Shown: positions 25,242 through 33,765 of the stretch, piece by piece
How the letters are laid out: every line of letters starts with the position of its first letter
How positions within the stretch are numbered: the stretch's first letter is position 1
Translations under genes and position numbers: made by a program
Assembly: GCA_947626915.1 (NCBI GenBank)
Contig: CANQUA010000106.1
Span: forward strand, 1-40,641
DNA: 40,641 nucleotides
Direction of reading: 5' to 3'
From: an uncultured Lachnospiraceae bacterium
Lineage (GTDB): Bacteria; Bacillota; Clostridia; Lachnospirales; Lachnospiraceae
Notes under the pieces: generated by a model
What the model saw: the letters and a program-made list of their open reading frames with translations, nothing else
Databases searched by the model: none
What the model was told of the DNA's origin: nothing

Positions 25242-26503
25242 AACGTATTAGCAGGAAATGGAAACACATCTGGAATCATAATCCGGGTCTTAGATATATG
25301 GCGCTGCTGACGGTCGCGGCGCTGGCGGCAGCTCTGCTGGGCTGGTATCTGGCCGCGGATGCGATGCTTGCGCGGCTGAATGAAGAAAATTTCCGGGTGA
25401 TGGCGGCGATGTTCGGCAAAGTCAAGGAGACATACCCGGATTTCCGGGAGTCGGAGTGGCTGGAACTGATTGGGCGGCAGCAGGACGGCTATGCTTATGG
25501 GCAGGAAGTCCTGAGCCGGTACGGCGTTTTCCGGGAAAATGGGCTGTGGATAGGGCAGGCGGCCTGGCGCGGACAGTTCCTGGCGCTGGGCGGCGGCCTG
25601 CTGGCGTTGGTCTGCGTGCTGATCTTCGCGGGACTGGCGGTTTATTTGTGGCGGCGGCAGAAAAGGATCGATCGCCTGACGGAATATATCCGCGAGGTGG
25701 AACAGGGAAGTTATCAGCTGGAACTGGAGCGGAACCGGGAGGATGAGCTGAGCGCCCTGCAGAACGAGCTTTACCGGGTGACGGTGCTGCTGAGAGAAAG
25801 CGCGGAACTGTCCGGGAAGCAGAAGCGGGCGCTGGCGGATTCGGTGTCGGATATTTCCCATCAGCTGAAAACGCCTTTGGCTTCGGTGATGGTGCTGCTG
25901 GACAATCTGTCGGAGAGCAGCCATATGGACGAGCTCACCCGCAGGAAATTTCTGGCGGAAATTGTGCGGCAGCTGACAAATGTGAACTGGCTGACTGCGG
26001 CGTTGCTTAAATTGTCCCGGCTGGACGCGGGCGTGGTGGAATTCGAGTGCGGGCAGGTCAGCGTGGACGAGCTGCTGGACGATGTGGTCGGGAACCTGGA
26101 AGTGCAGGCGGAGTGGAAGCAGGTGCAGGTCGTTCGCGAGGGCGCGCCTGGTATCGTGATAGAGGGGGACCGCCGCTGGATCGGAGAGGCGGTAACGAAT
26201 CTCGTGAAGAACGCGATCGAGCACAGCGCGCCGGATGGCCGGGTCGTCATTCATACGGAAGAAAACGCGGTCTATACGGCGGTCGCGGTGCGGGACTGGG
26301 GCGAGGGGATCTCGGAGGAGGACCAGAAGCATATTTTCGAGCGTTTCTACCGCAGCGCTTCCGCAGGGGAGAACAGCACCGGGATCGGGCTGTCCTTGGC
26401 GAAAGAGATCGTGGAGCGGCAGAACGGGTACCTGACAATGCGTTCGGACCCGGAGAAAGGGACGGAGTTTTTGATGAAGTTTATGAAAAGCGGGATAAAA
26501 TAG
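25238..26503 (+). CDS. Membrane sensor histidine kinase
   Basis: 421 residues. TM helices at about 18-40 and 113-138 enclose an outer segment of only about 70 residues; then comes a HAMP-like region and HisKA with SDISHQLKTPLAS (H208), and a HATPase domain with NLVKNAIEHS, DWGEGI and STGIGLSLAKEI. The short outer domain suggests a small ligand or control by another membrane protein. With the response regulator upstream and the FtsX-type ABC transporter about 430 bases downstream, the set resembles peptide-antibiotic or envelope-stress systems. It is separated from the ABC genes by a strong terminator. Confidence 0.9.
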   Translation: MKRISRKWKHIWNHNPGLRYMALLTVAALAAALLGWYLAADAMLARLNEENFRVMAAMFGKVKETYPDFRESEWLELIGRQQDGYAYGQEVLSRYGVFRENGLWIGQAAWRGQFLALGGGLLALVCVLIFAGLAVYLWRRQKRIDRLTEYIREVEQGSYQLELERNREDELSALQNELYRVTVLLRESAELSGKQKRALADSVSDISHQLKTPLASVMVLLDNLSESSHMDELTRRKFLAEIVRQLTNVNWLTAALLKLSRLDAGVVEFECGQVSVDELLDDVVGNLEVQAEWKQVQVVREGAPGIVIEGDRRWIGEAVTNLVKNAIEHSAPDGRVVIHTEENAVYTAVAVRDWGEGISEEDQKHIFERFYRSASAGENSTGIGLSLAKEIVERQNGYLTMRSDPEKGTEFLMKFMKSGIK

Positions 26504-26630
26504 CGGAGGGATCTGCCGGATGGGATAAAACTTTGCAGAAAACCGTTGACATTGTCTGCGGCCGGATGTAATATAAATATGAAAAAAGTGCTGCCGTAAA
26601 GCAAACGGTTGCCCTGAAACTTAGTTAGTC

Positions 26631-26675
26631 AAAAAAGTGACTGTTCAGTTTGGGAGCTGGGACAGTCACTTTTTT
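26631..26675. terminator. Bidirectional terminator
   Basis: AAAAAAGTGACTGT (26631-26644) pairs perfectly with ACAGTCACTTTTTT (26662-26675) around a 17-base loop. It would end the two-component operon from the left and any minus-strand transcript from the right. Confidence 0.85.
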
Positions 26676-26788
26676 GCGTTCTTACCGTTTTCATAGCCCA
26701 ATCTGTAGGCCGCACCGCATAAGATAGCCGCGATGCTCACCAGATAGAATAAAGATTCCAGAGAAATAAAAATATTTAAAAATGTCAC
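26666..26788 (-). CDS. Possible 40-residue membrane miniprotein
   Basis: A minus-strand frame with GTG start (26788) reads MTFLNIFISLESLFYLVSIA, then ILCGAAYRLGYENGKNAKK. That is one hydrophobic helix followed by a polar, basic tail, the layout of small membrane peptides and holin-like toxins. Its last codons and TGA (26666-26668) form part of the terminator stem, which is common for compact small genes. There is no convincing Shine-Dalgarno, and the GTG overlaps the direct repeat that lies before the ABC operon on the other strand. Coding status is uncertain. Confidence 0.35.
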   Translation of the reverse strand: MTFLNIFISLESLFYLVSIAAILCGAAYRLGYENGKNAKK

Positions 26789-26815
26789 CGAAATGTCATT
26801 TTGGTCCGGTATAGT
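26783..26815 (+). promoter_or_regulatory. Promoter with direct-repeat operator for the ABC transporter
   Basis: AATGTCA occurs twice with an 11-base period (TGTCA at 26783-26787 and 26794-26798), and TATAGT (26810-26815) follows. The second repeat occupies the -35 region and no good -35 hexamer exists, the usual layout for an OmpR-family activator. Confidence 0.6.
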
Positions 26816-26928
26816 GATGCCGTAAGGACAGGTAAGGACGGTTCCGGGAGCGGCATAACCGCCCGCCCATCACAACCATTGGCGGACGCCGAAGAAGAAC
26901 CGTCAGCAGACACGGAAAGGAAAACGGA

Positions 26929-27624
26929 ATGGAGATTTTAAGGACAGAGGGCCTGACAAAGGTGTATGGAAAGGGCGAGAGCCAGGTCGTCGCGGTGGAC
27001 GGCGTGGATCTCAGCGTGGAACAAGGGGAGTTTCTGGCGATCGTGGGCAGTTCCGGCAGCGGCAAATCCACGCTGATGCACATGCTGGGCGGCGTGGAGC
27101 GGCCCACGCAGGGGAGAGTATTGATCGAGGGGCAGGATATTTACGCGATGGACCATGATACGCTGGCGATCTTCCGCCGCCGGCAGGTGGGGCTGATCTA
27201 CCAATTTTATAACCTGATACCGGTTCTGAATGTGGAGGAAAACATGACACTCCCCTGCGAACTGGACGGAAAGGAGCCGGATTGGGAGTATGTAAAGGAG
27301 CTGGCGGCCACATTGGGGCTGACTAAGCGGATGCGGCATCTGCCCAACGAGCTTTCGGGCGGCCAGCAGCAGAGGGCGGCCATTGGCAGGGCGCTGGTGA
27401 ACCGTCCGGCGATCCTTTTGGCGGACGAGCCGACGGGTAATCTGGATTCCAAGGCCAGCGATGAGATCGTAGAGCTTTTGAAACTGTCCAATCAGAAATA
27501 TAAGCAGACGATTGTGATGATCACGCACAATCTGGAGATCGCGAAGCTGGCTGGCCGGGTGGTCACGATCGAGGACGGCCGTATCGTGCGCGACAGCCGG
27601 GAACAGGGAGGGAGGCAGTCATGA
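26929..27624 (+). CDS. MacB/LolD-type ABC transporter ATP-binding protein
   Basis: 231 residues. Walker A GSSGSGKST (40-48), Q-loop in IYQFYNLIPVLNVEEN, signature LSGGQQQR, Walker B ILLADEPTGNLDS and the H-loop in MITHN are intact. The Q-loop Gln and the NLIPVLNV segment are typical of ATPases that work with FtsX-like permeases. The last four bases overlap the permease start, so the two are co-translated. It is preceded by its own promoter with a direct-repeat operator. Confidence 0.92.
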   Translation: MEILRTEGLTKVYGKGESQVVAVDGVDLSVEQGEFLAIVGSSGSGKSTLMHMLGGVERPTQGRVLIEGQDIYAMDHDTLAIFRRRQVGLIYQFYNLIPVLNVEENMTLPCELDGKEPDWEYVKELAATLGLTKRMRHLPNELSGGQQQRAAIGRALVNRPAILLADEPTGNLDSKASDEIVELLKLSNQKYKQTIVMITHNLEIAKLAGRVVTIEDGRIVRDSREQGGRQS

Positions 27625-30251
27625 ACGTATTGCGGAAACTGACGCTGCGCACCATGAAACTGAACCCCAAGCGCACCTTGGTGACGATCGTCGGCATTGT
27701 GCTGGCCACGGCGCTGATCACGGCGGTCGCCAATATGGCCGCGAGCCTGGAAGCGTCCCTGATCGAATTTGAAAAAACGGACAGAGGGGATTATCATTAT
27801 CAATTTACGGGCGTCGATGCGGAAGATTTGATCTTTTTTCGGAATAACCGGATGATCCGTCAGGTGGGCGTCAGGCAGAACGTGGGCTATGCGCCGCTTG
27901 CGGCCAGTCTGAATAAGGAAAAACCGTACTTTTTTATCATGGCGATGGATGAGAATGGCGTAAAAGCCAACGCCATACGCCTGATCGAGGGGAGATTGCC
28001 GCAGGCGGAGGGAGAGATCGTGGTTCCTCAGAATGTGGGAACCAACGGCGGAGTGGATATCCGCATCGGGGATGTGCTGGAACTGACCGTAGGAGACCGG
28101 GTGGCGGACGGTTCCGTTTTGGGGCAGACCGACCATTACCGGGAGGGAGAGGAAACATTTGCGGGACGGGAGGCCGTCCGTTATACCGTGGTGGGGCGGA
28201 TCGAAAGCGTGCGGACGTCCCTTGAGCGCGCGTATTCGCCGGGCTATACGGCCGTCACCTATCTGGATCCGCAGACCGCGCAGGGGAAGCTGAGCGTCTA
28301 CGTCAGCTACACGAAAGAGGGACTGAAAAAGCGGAATGTGGTAAACGCGGGACTTTTGGGGATCACGCTGGAGCAATATGAGAAAATGAACGGCGATATC
28401 ACGAAAGAGAAGCTGACGGAGGCCGGGGCGATCGCGGAGGGGCTTTCGGTACACCGGCAGCTGGTGATTCTGGAGACGCACCAGCGTTCCGGGCTGAGCA
28501 GTATGCTTTATTTGATGGCGGCCCTGGCGATCGCGATCATCATGATGGCCAGTGTATTTTGTATCCGCAACAGCTTTACGATCTCCCTGACGGAAAAAAT
28601 GCGCCTCTACGGGATGCTTTCTTCGGTGGGGGCCACCCGGAAACAGATGCGCGGCCTGGTCTACCGGGAGGCGTTTTTCCTGGGACTCGCCGGGATCCCG
28701 CTGGGCGTGTTCTGCGGCGTGGCGGCGACGGTGATTCTGGTCCGGGTCGCCAGCGGGCTGACGGAGCTGATCGAGGAAATGCGCCTGGTTTATAAAATGT
28801 CCCTGCCCGCTATATTGGGCGGCGCTGCGCTGTCCGCGGTCACGCTCTTTTTCTCGGCGGGGCAGTCTGCCAGGCGGGCGGCCCGGGTGTCGCCCATCAG
28901 TGCGATCCGCGGCAACAGCGCGGTGCGGATCCGGAGGCGGGAGCGGCGTAGGCTGGAAAAGCTGGGCGGCAGGCCGAATGGAACCGGCCGGATCATTCGC
29001 AGGATTTTCGGGATCGGCGGCGTGATCGCTTATAAAAATCTGCGCAGATCCCGCGGGAAATACCGCACCACGGTCATTTCCATCGTGGTCAGCGTGGCCG
29101 TCTTTATCGCGACCAGCGCGCTGCTGAACATTGGGTTTCTGGTGGCGGGGACCCAGTATGAGCAATACGACTGGCAGCTGATGGTCACCCTTGGCGGCTC
29201 GCGCAGCAGTTATCAGCGGGAGGTGTATGAGGAGGCGCAGCGGATCGCCGGACTCGAGGGGATTGAGGCCGTGGAGATGTGCCGCGGCGCGAAGTTTGAG
29301 GTGGATGCAGCGCAGCTTCCGTACAGCAGGCAGTACCGGGAGGATTTTCCCTGGGTGGAAACGGAGATGCAGCAGCTGAATTTTCGGTCTCTGGGAGAAA
29401 CGGGCTATGAGGCTTATTGCAGAAAACTGGGGCTCGATGCGGACGAGGTATGGGACCAGGCGATCCTGATCGCGGATTACAGCCAGGAGGTCCGTGAGAA
29501 TGGGAAGACCATTACCTACCAGGGAGAATTGTATGAATGTAAGCCGGGCGATGTGCTGACGGGGGTCATGAATGCCGGAGACGAGGAGATCGAGGTTTCC
29601 GTGACGCTGGTCGCGCAGACGGACGAGCATCCGATGTCGGTCAGCGGCGTCGGGGGCGGATTCCTGATCGTCAGCGACCGCTGGATCGAGCAGTATGAGG
29701 AATATCTGGGGGCGCAGGTGAACGTGCATATCCGCTGCGGGGATCCGGACGCGATGGAGAAAACAATCGTCGGCGATATGGGAATCCCGGACGGTCAGAT
29801 CTATAATATGGCGCTGGCGCACAAGCAGTCGCGGGCCATTTACACGCTGCTGGGCATTTTTCTCTACGGTTTTATCACGGTGATCGCGCTGATCGGCGTG
29901 ACGAACATTTTCAATACGATCACCACCAACATGGAGCTGCGCAGCCGCGAATTCGCCATGCTGCAGTCGGTGGGCATGACCGGCAGGGAGTTCCGGCGCA
30001 TGATCCGGCTGGAAAATATTTTCTACGGCGTGAAAGCGCTGGCGTTTGGGATCCCGATCGGGTGGCTTTTGTACGCGGCGTTTTACCGGATCCTGGATCT
30101 GCGGATCCGGACGGAGTTCCGGCTGCCCTGGGGAAGTACGTGGATTGCCGCGGCGGCGGTAGCGGTGCTGCTGGCCGGGATCATGCGGTACTCCATGGGG
30201 AAGATCCGCGGGCGGAATATTGTCGAGACGATACAGAATGAGAATATCTGA
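27621..30251 (+). CDS. Large FtsX-like ABC transporter permease
   Basis: 876 residues with two FtsX modules. TM1 is at about 18-38 (VTIVGIVLATALITAVANMA), then an outer domain to about 285, and a three-helix FtsX block at about 290-430 whose ISLTEKMRLYGMLSSVGATRKQM is the family hallmark. Another TM lies near 490-515, with a second outer domain of about 220 residues, and a final FtsX block has NMELRSREFAMLQSVGMTGREF. This 4+4-TM architecture with two outer domains is typical of peptide-antibiotic efflux/immunity permeases (YxdM/SalY-like) in Firmicutes. Substrate unknown. It is coupled to the ATPase gene and probably induced by the upstream two-component system. Confidence 0.9.
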   Translation: MNVLRKLTLRTMKLNPKRTLVTIVGIVLATALITAVANMAASLEASLIEFEKTDRGDYHYQFTGVDAEDLIFFRNNRMIRQVGVRQNVGYAPLAASLNKEKPYFFIMAMDENGVKANAIRLIEGRLPQAEGEIVVPQNVGTNGGVDIRIGDVLELTVGDRVADGSVLGQTDHYREGEETFAGREAVRYTVVGRIESVRTSLERAYSPGYTAVTYLDPQTAQGKLSVYVSYTKEGLKKRNVVNAGLLGITLEQYEKMNGDITKEKLTEAGAIAEGLSVHRQLVILETHQRSGLSSMLYLMAALAIAIIMMASVFCIRNSFTISLTEKMRLYGMLSSVGATRKQMRGLVYREAFFLGLAGIPLGVFCGVAATVILVRVASGLTELIEEMRLVYKMSLPAILGGAALSAVTLFFSAGQSARRAARVSPISAIRGNSAVRIRRRERRRLEKLGGRPNGTGRIIRRIFGIGGVIAYKNLRRSRGKYRTTVISIVVSVAVFIATSALLNIGFLVAGTQYEQYDWQLMVTLGGSRSSYQREVYEEAQRIAGLEGIEAVEMCRGAKFEVDAAQLPYSRQYREDFPWVETEMQQLNFRSLGETGYEAYCRKLGLDADEVWDQAILIADYSQEVRENGKTITYQGELYECKPGDVLTGVMNAGDEEIEVSVTLVAQTDEHPMSVSGVGGGFLIVSDRWIEQYEEYLGAQVNVHIRCGDPDAMEKTIVGDMGIPDGQIYNMALAHKQSRAIYTLLGIFLYGFITVIALIGVTNIFNTITTNMELRSREFAMLQSVGMTGREFRRMIRLENIFYGVKALAFGIPIGWLLYAAFYRILDLRIRTEFRLPWGSTWIAAAAVAVLLAGIMRYSMGKIRGRNIVETIQNENI

Positions 30252-30467
30252 GGGGAACGGCCGCAGATATCATTGCCATTGAACGTAAAATTTTGTTTTG
30301 GCAGGTTGAATTCAGCCGAATGGCAGGATGAAAGTAGTGCATAGTAACGAAAACGGAGGGGCCGGCTGCGCATATCCGGAAAGCGTTCTGCATGAGGGAA
30401 AGACTGCCATGTAAGCCGAAGCCCAATAACTACACGGAGTCGTGCAGGATAAATGTGGCAGGTGAAT
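30252..30467. other. Intergenic stretch of unknown origin
   Basis: About 215 bases downstream of the permease with no intact frame on the plus strand. Overlapping minus-strand frames look protein-like only by chance of composition. A decayed mobile-element end is possible but I cannot show it. Confidence 0.3.
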
Positions 30468-30562
30468 GGAGGGAAAGGTATGGTCTGTTCCGAAAGGGAT
30501 AACCGCTGCTGAGAGGCAGTGCTGAATGCACAGAAATCAGCAGAGACCATATCTGACCCTCC
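30468..30562. terminator. Large imperfect hairpin between convergent genes
   Basis: GGAGGG (30468-30473) pairs with CCCTCC (30557-30562), ATGGTCT with AGACCAT inside it, and CTGCTGA with TCAGCAG further in. TTATTTTAA follows on the plus strand. It probably serves as terminator between the permease and the convergent regulator. Confidence 0.5.
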
Positions 30563-30563
30563 G

Positions 30564-31874
30564 TTATTTTAACTTGTACTTTTTACCCGCACCTCTGCCG
30601 GCAATTATAATTAATCCGTTTTCATTCATCTGACGGGCAAGCAGATAAGCTCTCGTTTTTTTGACATTCAGCAGTTCCTGCAGATCTTCGTCGGTCATTT
30701 CGCCGTACTCTGCCAGATAATCCATCACCGTTTTCATCTGGGGCGTAATTGCGGCAGGCACCTTTTCTGTGACTGCGGGGGTACTTTCGACCGCAGCGCC
30801 GGCGGCATTCATATTGGGCAATACGATTCTGAACGCATTGGCGGTTGCCTCTATGCTGGGCTGCACAGGGCAGGTTTCGTACAACTTGAAAATACGGCGA
30901 ATGCCGGTACCGTAACTTTCAATCAGACGCAGACGGTGAAATACTTCAGCCAATTTTTTATTTCTCGGCTGAGAAATACCGATACGAATATCTTCGGGAG
31001 AGAGACCGGGCAGGAGGCCGCCGAGGGAAATGAACTCCATTTTGCTGTCGTTTACATTGATAATGATGCTGCCGCTGAAGCTGTAGTCCCGATGCACGAG
31101 AGCGTTGAGCAGCGCTTCACGAATGGCTTCTTCCGGATAGTCCTTTTTATCGGTTCGAACGACTCCTTTGATCACGGACTCAGTCTTATTGCACAGTGCA
31201 AGATAATTCACAGAATCCTCGAACTGCTTAAACACCGAACCGCCGAACTCCTTGCTGTCACGGAACTCTGTGCAGAATTCATCTTTAAATACGGCAATCT
31301 TGGTTGTATGATGGCACTGGTCAGAAAGCAGCAGGGCGAGGTTGGTATAAATATTATTTTGTGTGATGCCCAGAGCACGATATTTCTGGGTGGAAAATTC
31401 AACACCGTAGCGATCAAAAGCAGTCTCTGCGGCACGGAAGCTCAAATCCTGTTCAAGACAGCGAGCGTCTTCGTAAGTGTCGCCGTCCGATTCTTTGATC
31501 ATCCGGCGAATCTGTTCGGGAGATGCCTGAACACAAGATGTGCCTTGGCGCACATAAACGCCGGCAGGCTTCATGCCCTTGGATTTCAGATAGTAGGGCT
31601 TATAGCTGCCTTCCGCAACTTCGATTTGAATTACTTGATTATCCTGGAGGACATACCGCACGAACATGGTTACATCCGGTGCGATTGCATCACGGATGCC
31701 GTTGGTCAGGCGAGTATAGGTTTCATCCACATTGTCAATGCCAATCCGATTGCCCTTATCATCAATACCGAGATAGATCACGCCGCCGTCCGTATTTGCA
31801 AATGCGATGACCTCCTTGTAAATGTCATCGATCATCTGAGATTTATATTCAATGCGCTCGCTTTCATATTGCAT
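30564..31874 (-). CDS. AlbA_2 (Schlafen AAA_4) domain regulator with C-terminal winged helix
   Basis: 436 residues from ATG 31874, chosen because GGAGG lies 8 bases upstream inside an alternative start at 31889. N-terminus: ESERIEYKSQ, VIAFANTDGGVIYLGIDDKG (AlbA_2 nucleic-acid-binding fold). The middle is the HATPase-like RecG-associated part with EAIREALLNALVHRDYS and GTGIRRIFKLYE. A Pro/Ala-rich linker leads to a winged helix (MKTVMDYLAEYGEMTDEDLQ, KKTRAYLLARQMNENGLI). These proteins are often called ATP-dependent DNA helicase RecG-related but lack helicase motifs; a regulatory role is more likely. It stands alone, convergent with the permease. Confidence 0.85.
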   Translation of the reverse strand: MQYESERIEYKSQMIDDIYKEVIAFANTDGGVIYLGIDDKGNRIGIDNVDETYTRLTNGIRDAIAPDVTMFVRYVLQDNQVIQIEVAEGSYKPYYLKSKGMKPAGVYVRQGTSCVQASPEQIRRMIKESDGDTYEDARCLEQDLSFRAAETAFDRYGVEFSTQKYRALGITQNNIYTNLALLLSDQCHHTTKIAVFKDEFCTEFRDSKEFGGSVFKQFEDSVNYLALCNKTESVIKGVVRTDKKDYPEEAIREALLNALVHRDYSFSGSIIINVNDSKMEFISLGGLLPGLSPEDIRIGISQPRNKKLAEVFHRLRLIESYGTGIRRIFKLYETCPVQPSIEATANAFRIVLPNMNAAGAAVESTPAVTEKVPAAITPQMKTVMDYLAEYGEMTDEDLQELLNVKKTRAYLLARQMNENGLIIIAGRGAGKKYKLK

Positions 31875-32054
31875 ATACGGCACCTCCATTATGACTTAAC
31901 TATATTATACCCATATTTTCATGATTTTCAATAGGATAAAGTGAAAATTCACTTTTTATTCACCTCTCGGAATGAAAATCAATCCATATTATGTTCAACG
32001 ACCTTCTGCTTCTGTACCGGTCAGAGGAAAGTTAAGATGCAAATTCAAAAACAG

Positions 32055-32093
32055 AACCGCCCCGGCGATTGCTTTTCGCCGGAGCGGTTTTCC
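32055..32093. terminator. Strong hairpin terminator
   Basis: GAACCGC-C-CCGGCGA pairs with TCGCCGG-A-GCGGTTT around a short loop. The plus side ends GCGGTTTTCCCTTT; the minus side continues GGTTCTGTTTTTG, so it can act both ways. It may end the sigma/anti-sigma transcript about 220 bases past its last gene. Confidence 0.75.
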
Positions 32094-32094
32094 C

Positions 32095-32303
32095 TTTATC
32101 CCGGAGTGGCGGGCGGCTGTTGTTGCTGTGCTGCTGCGCGGATTTTGCGTGTTGCACAGCAGCGGTTATGGTTTCTCTTTGCCTTGGTGGCGCATTAGCT
32201 GTGCAGCTTTGCCGATCCTGCATGTTGCAGGGCGATCGATATTCTTCCGCCTGTCTTGGTGATCCATTTGCCCTGCAGCCGCGCCGGCCTTGCGCGTTGT
32301 GAG
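32095..32303 (-). repeat. Three degenerate ~70-bp tandem units
   Basis: On the minus strand three consecutive units share TGCAACA-CGCA, CGGC, GCTGCACAGC and CACCAAG-CA. The first unit is at about 32235-32303, the second at 32163-32232, and the third (shorter) at 32095-32162. They lie between the anti-sigma stop and the terminator and contain no convincing gene. Confidence 0.5.
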
Positions 32304-32310
32304 GCAGCCA

Positions 32311-33765
32311 TTATTCCTCTGCCGTGTATCTGGCCAGAGCTTCTTTCGGCACATACACCGCCACGGTCACGGTGCCGTCGCCGTTTAATGTGACCGTCGT
32401 GAGCTTCGCGGTGCTGAGGAAGTCCGAGTTCCCCTCGATCAGACTGTAGTTGGTGTCAAGGAACACCATGGTCCCGGCGGAGCTTTCCTCGGAGAAGGCA
32501 TAGTTTATCTTTATGTTCCCCTGGCCGCCGCCCTGGCCGTCCAGATCAAAGGAGTAGGAGAACTTGCCGTCCGTGACCGCGCAGGTCTGCACGGTCTGGG
32601 GCAGAACGGCGCAGTTTGCCAGCAGCGCTTCCTGATCGACGGTGTTGGAGCCGGACTTCATCGAATCTACCCACTCGCGGAAAGCGTCCTGGGTATCGTC
32701 CTCTTCCGGTGCGCTGTCCGAGGTGGTCTCTGCGGCAGCGGTGGTTTCGAAAATATACTGCCCGGATGCCTCGTCATAGTGCAGGGTTCCGCTGGTCTGT
32801 CCGGCCCTGGCCAGATTCTCAAGGGTGTCCGGCAGAGTGACGGTTGCGGTCGAGAAAGAAAAGTCCTCCGCTTCCACGTGATAAGTGACCGGGTAACCGG
32901 ACGTTTGACCTCTCTCGGCCAGAAGCTGCAGATAGGCCTCCGCGGCCTCCGGATCGGCGTGGGAGGGGTCGAGCGGCAGCGTAAACAGGGCGTTCAGACC
33001 GCTGTAGCTTTCGTTCCGGCTCATTTCCCCGGTGGCTTCGTCGTAAGTATAAGCGTCGTTGTTATAAAATGTCCCGTCGCTGACGCCGATATAAACGCCG
33101 CGGTCCGCGAACAGTTCTACATTGTCGGTTTCCAGGATACGGTACTGCACGCCGTCGATAACGATCTCGGTGTAGGAGCCGCCCATGGTGAGCGCGTTGT
33201 ACTCATGGGGCAGCAGGCCCTTGATATACGGAGAGACGAGGAACGTCTCGTCGCCGTAAGTATCGGCGGAGACATCGGGCATCGGCGTGCCGTCAGCGCG
33301 TTCGATCGCCACGACCGTATAAAGGTGTTCGTTTTCCAGCTGAGGATACTGGACGGAGGGGGCGTAAAAAGTGGCGTTTCCCTTGGCGGCGTTCTGGCCG
33401 AGATAGTCGCTGATGGCCTCTCCGCCGACCGCCCCTAAGAGCGTAACGCGGAAATTGCCGTAGGTCTGCGTCTCATTGACCAGGATCGCGTCCTCGCCCG
33501 TAAATGTCTCGGCCAGCGTCAGATCGCCGTATTCGCGGGCGACGTCCCCCGCGCCCAGCAGTTTCCAGGCCGCGTAGGTGGTGGCGGAGCCGACGGCCAG
33601 CACGCAGCAGGCGGTCAGAACCGCAGTCTGTACGCGGAAATTTGGTTTACGTTTCATGATCAGATTCTCCTTTCCCTGATGAATAATGCGCTGATTCAGC
33701 CGAGCGTCCGGCGTGATGTCGGGAGAAAGGGCCTGTTTTAAAATGTCGTCGATATCACGTTTCAT
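32311..33765 (-). CDS. Membrane anti-sigma factor with large extracytoplasmic domain
   Basis: 484 residues. A short cytoplasmic N-terminus (1-45, MKRDIDDILKQALSPDITPD) precedes a single TM helix (about 46-66) and a long outer domain that begins like the DUF4179 anti-sigma family (WKLLGAGDVAREYGD, then TLLGAVGGEA). In Clostridia this family is paired with ECF sigma factors; the N-terminus binds the sigma and the outer part senses envelope stress. The start overlaps the sigma stop by 11 bases, supporting the pairing. There is a Thr/Glu/Asp-rich low-complexity stretch around 355-375. The signal is unknown. Confidence 0.8.
   Translation of the reverse strand: MKRDIDDILKQALSPDITPDARLNQRIIHQGKENLIMKRKPNFRVQTAVLTACCVLAVGSATTYAAWKLLGAGDVAREYGDLTLAETFTGEDAILVNETQTYGNFRVTLLGAVGGEAISDYLGQNAAKGNATFYAPSVQYPQLENEHLYTVVAIERADGTPMPDVSADTYGDETFLVSPYIKGLLPHEYNALTMGGSYTEIVIDGVQYRILETDNVELFADRGVYIGVSDGTFYNNDAYTYDEATGEMSRNESYSGLNALFTLPLDPSHADPEAAEAYLQLLAERGQTSGYPVTYHVEAEDFSFSTATVTLPDTLENLARAGQTSGTLHYDEASGQYIFETTAAAETTSDSAPEEDDTQDAFREWVDSMKSGSNTVDQEALLANCAVLPQTVQTCAVTDGKFSYSFDLDGQGGGQGNIKINYAFSEESSAGTMVFLDTNYSLIEGNSDFLSTAKLTTVTLNGDGTVTVAVYVPKEALARYTAEE

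Noticed and set aside
25103-26332. 409-codon minus-strand frame opposite the second histidine kinase
   Set aside because: Composition rich in His, Gln, Pro and Arg is typical of an antisense shadow; the plus strand holds the response regulator end and the kinase.
27492-29822. 776-codon open frame on the minus strand opposite the large FtsX permease
   Set aside because: It is the antisense shadow of a GC-rich gene. Its product is rich in Arg, His, Asp and Pro without any domain, and the plus-strand permease has full family motifs.
30083-30550. 155-codon minus-strand frame over the permease end and the intergenic hairpin
   Set aside because: No Shine-Dalgarno, no domain, and half of it is antisense to the permease.
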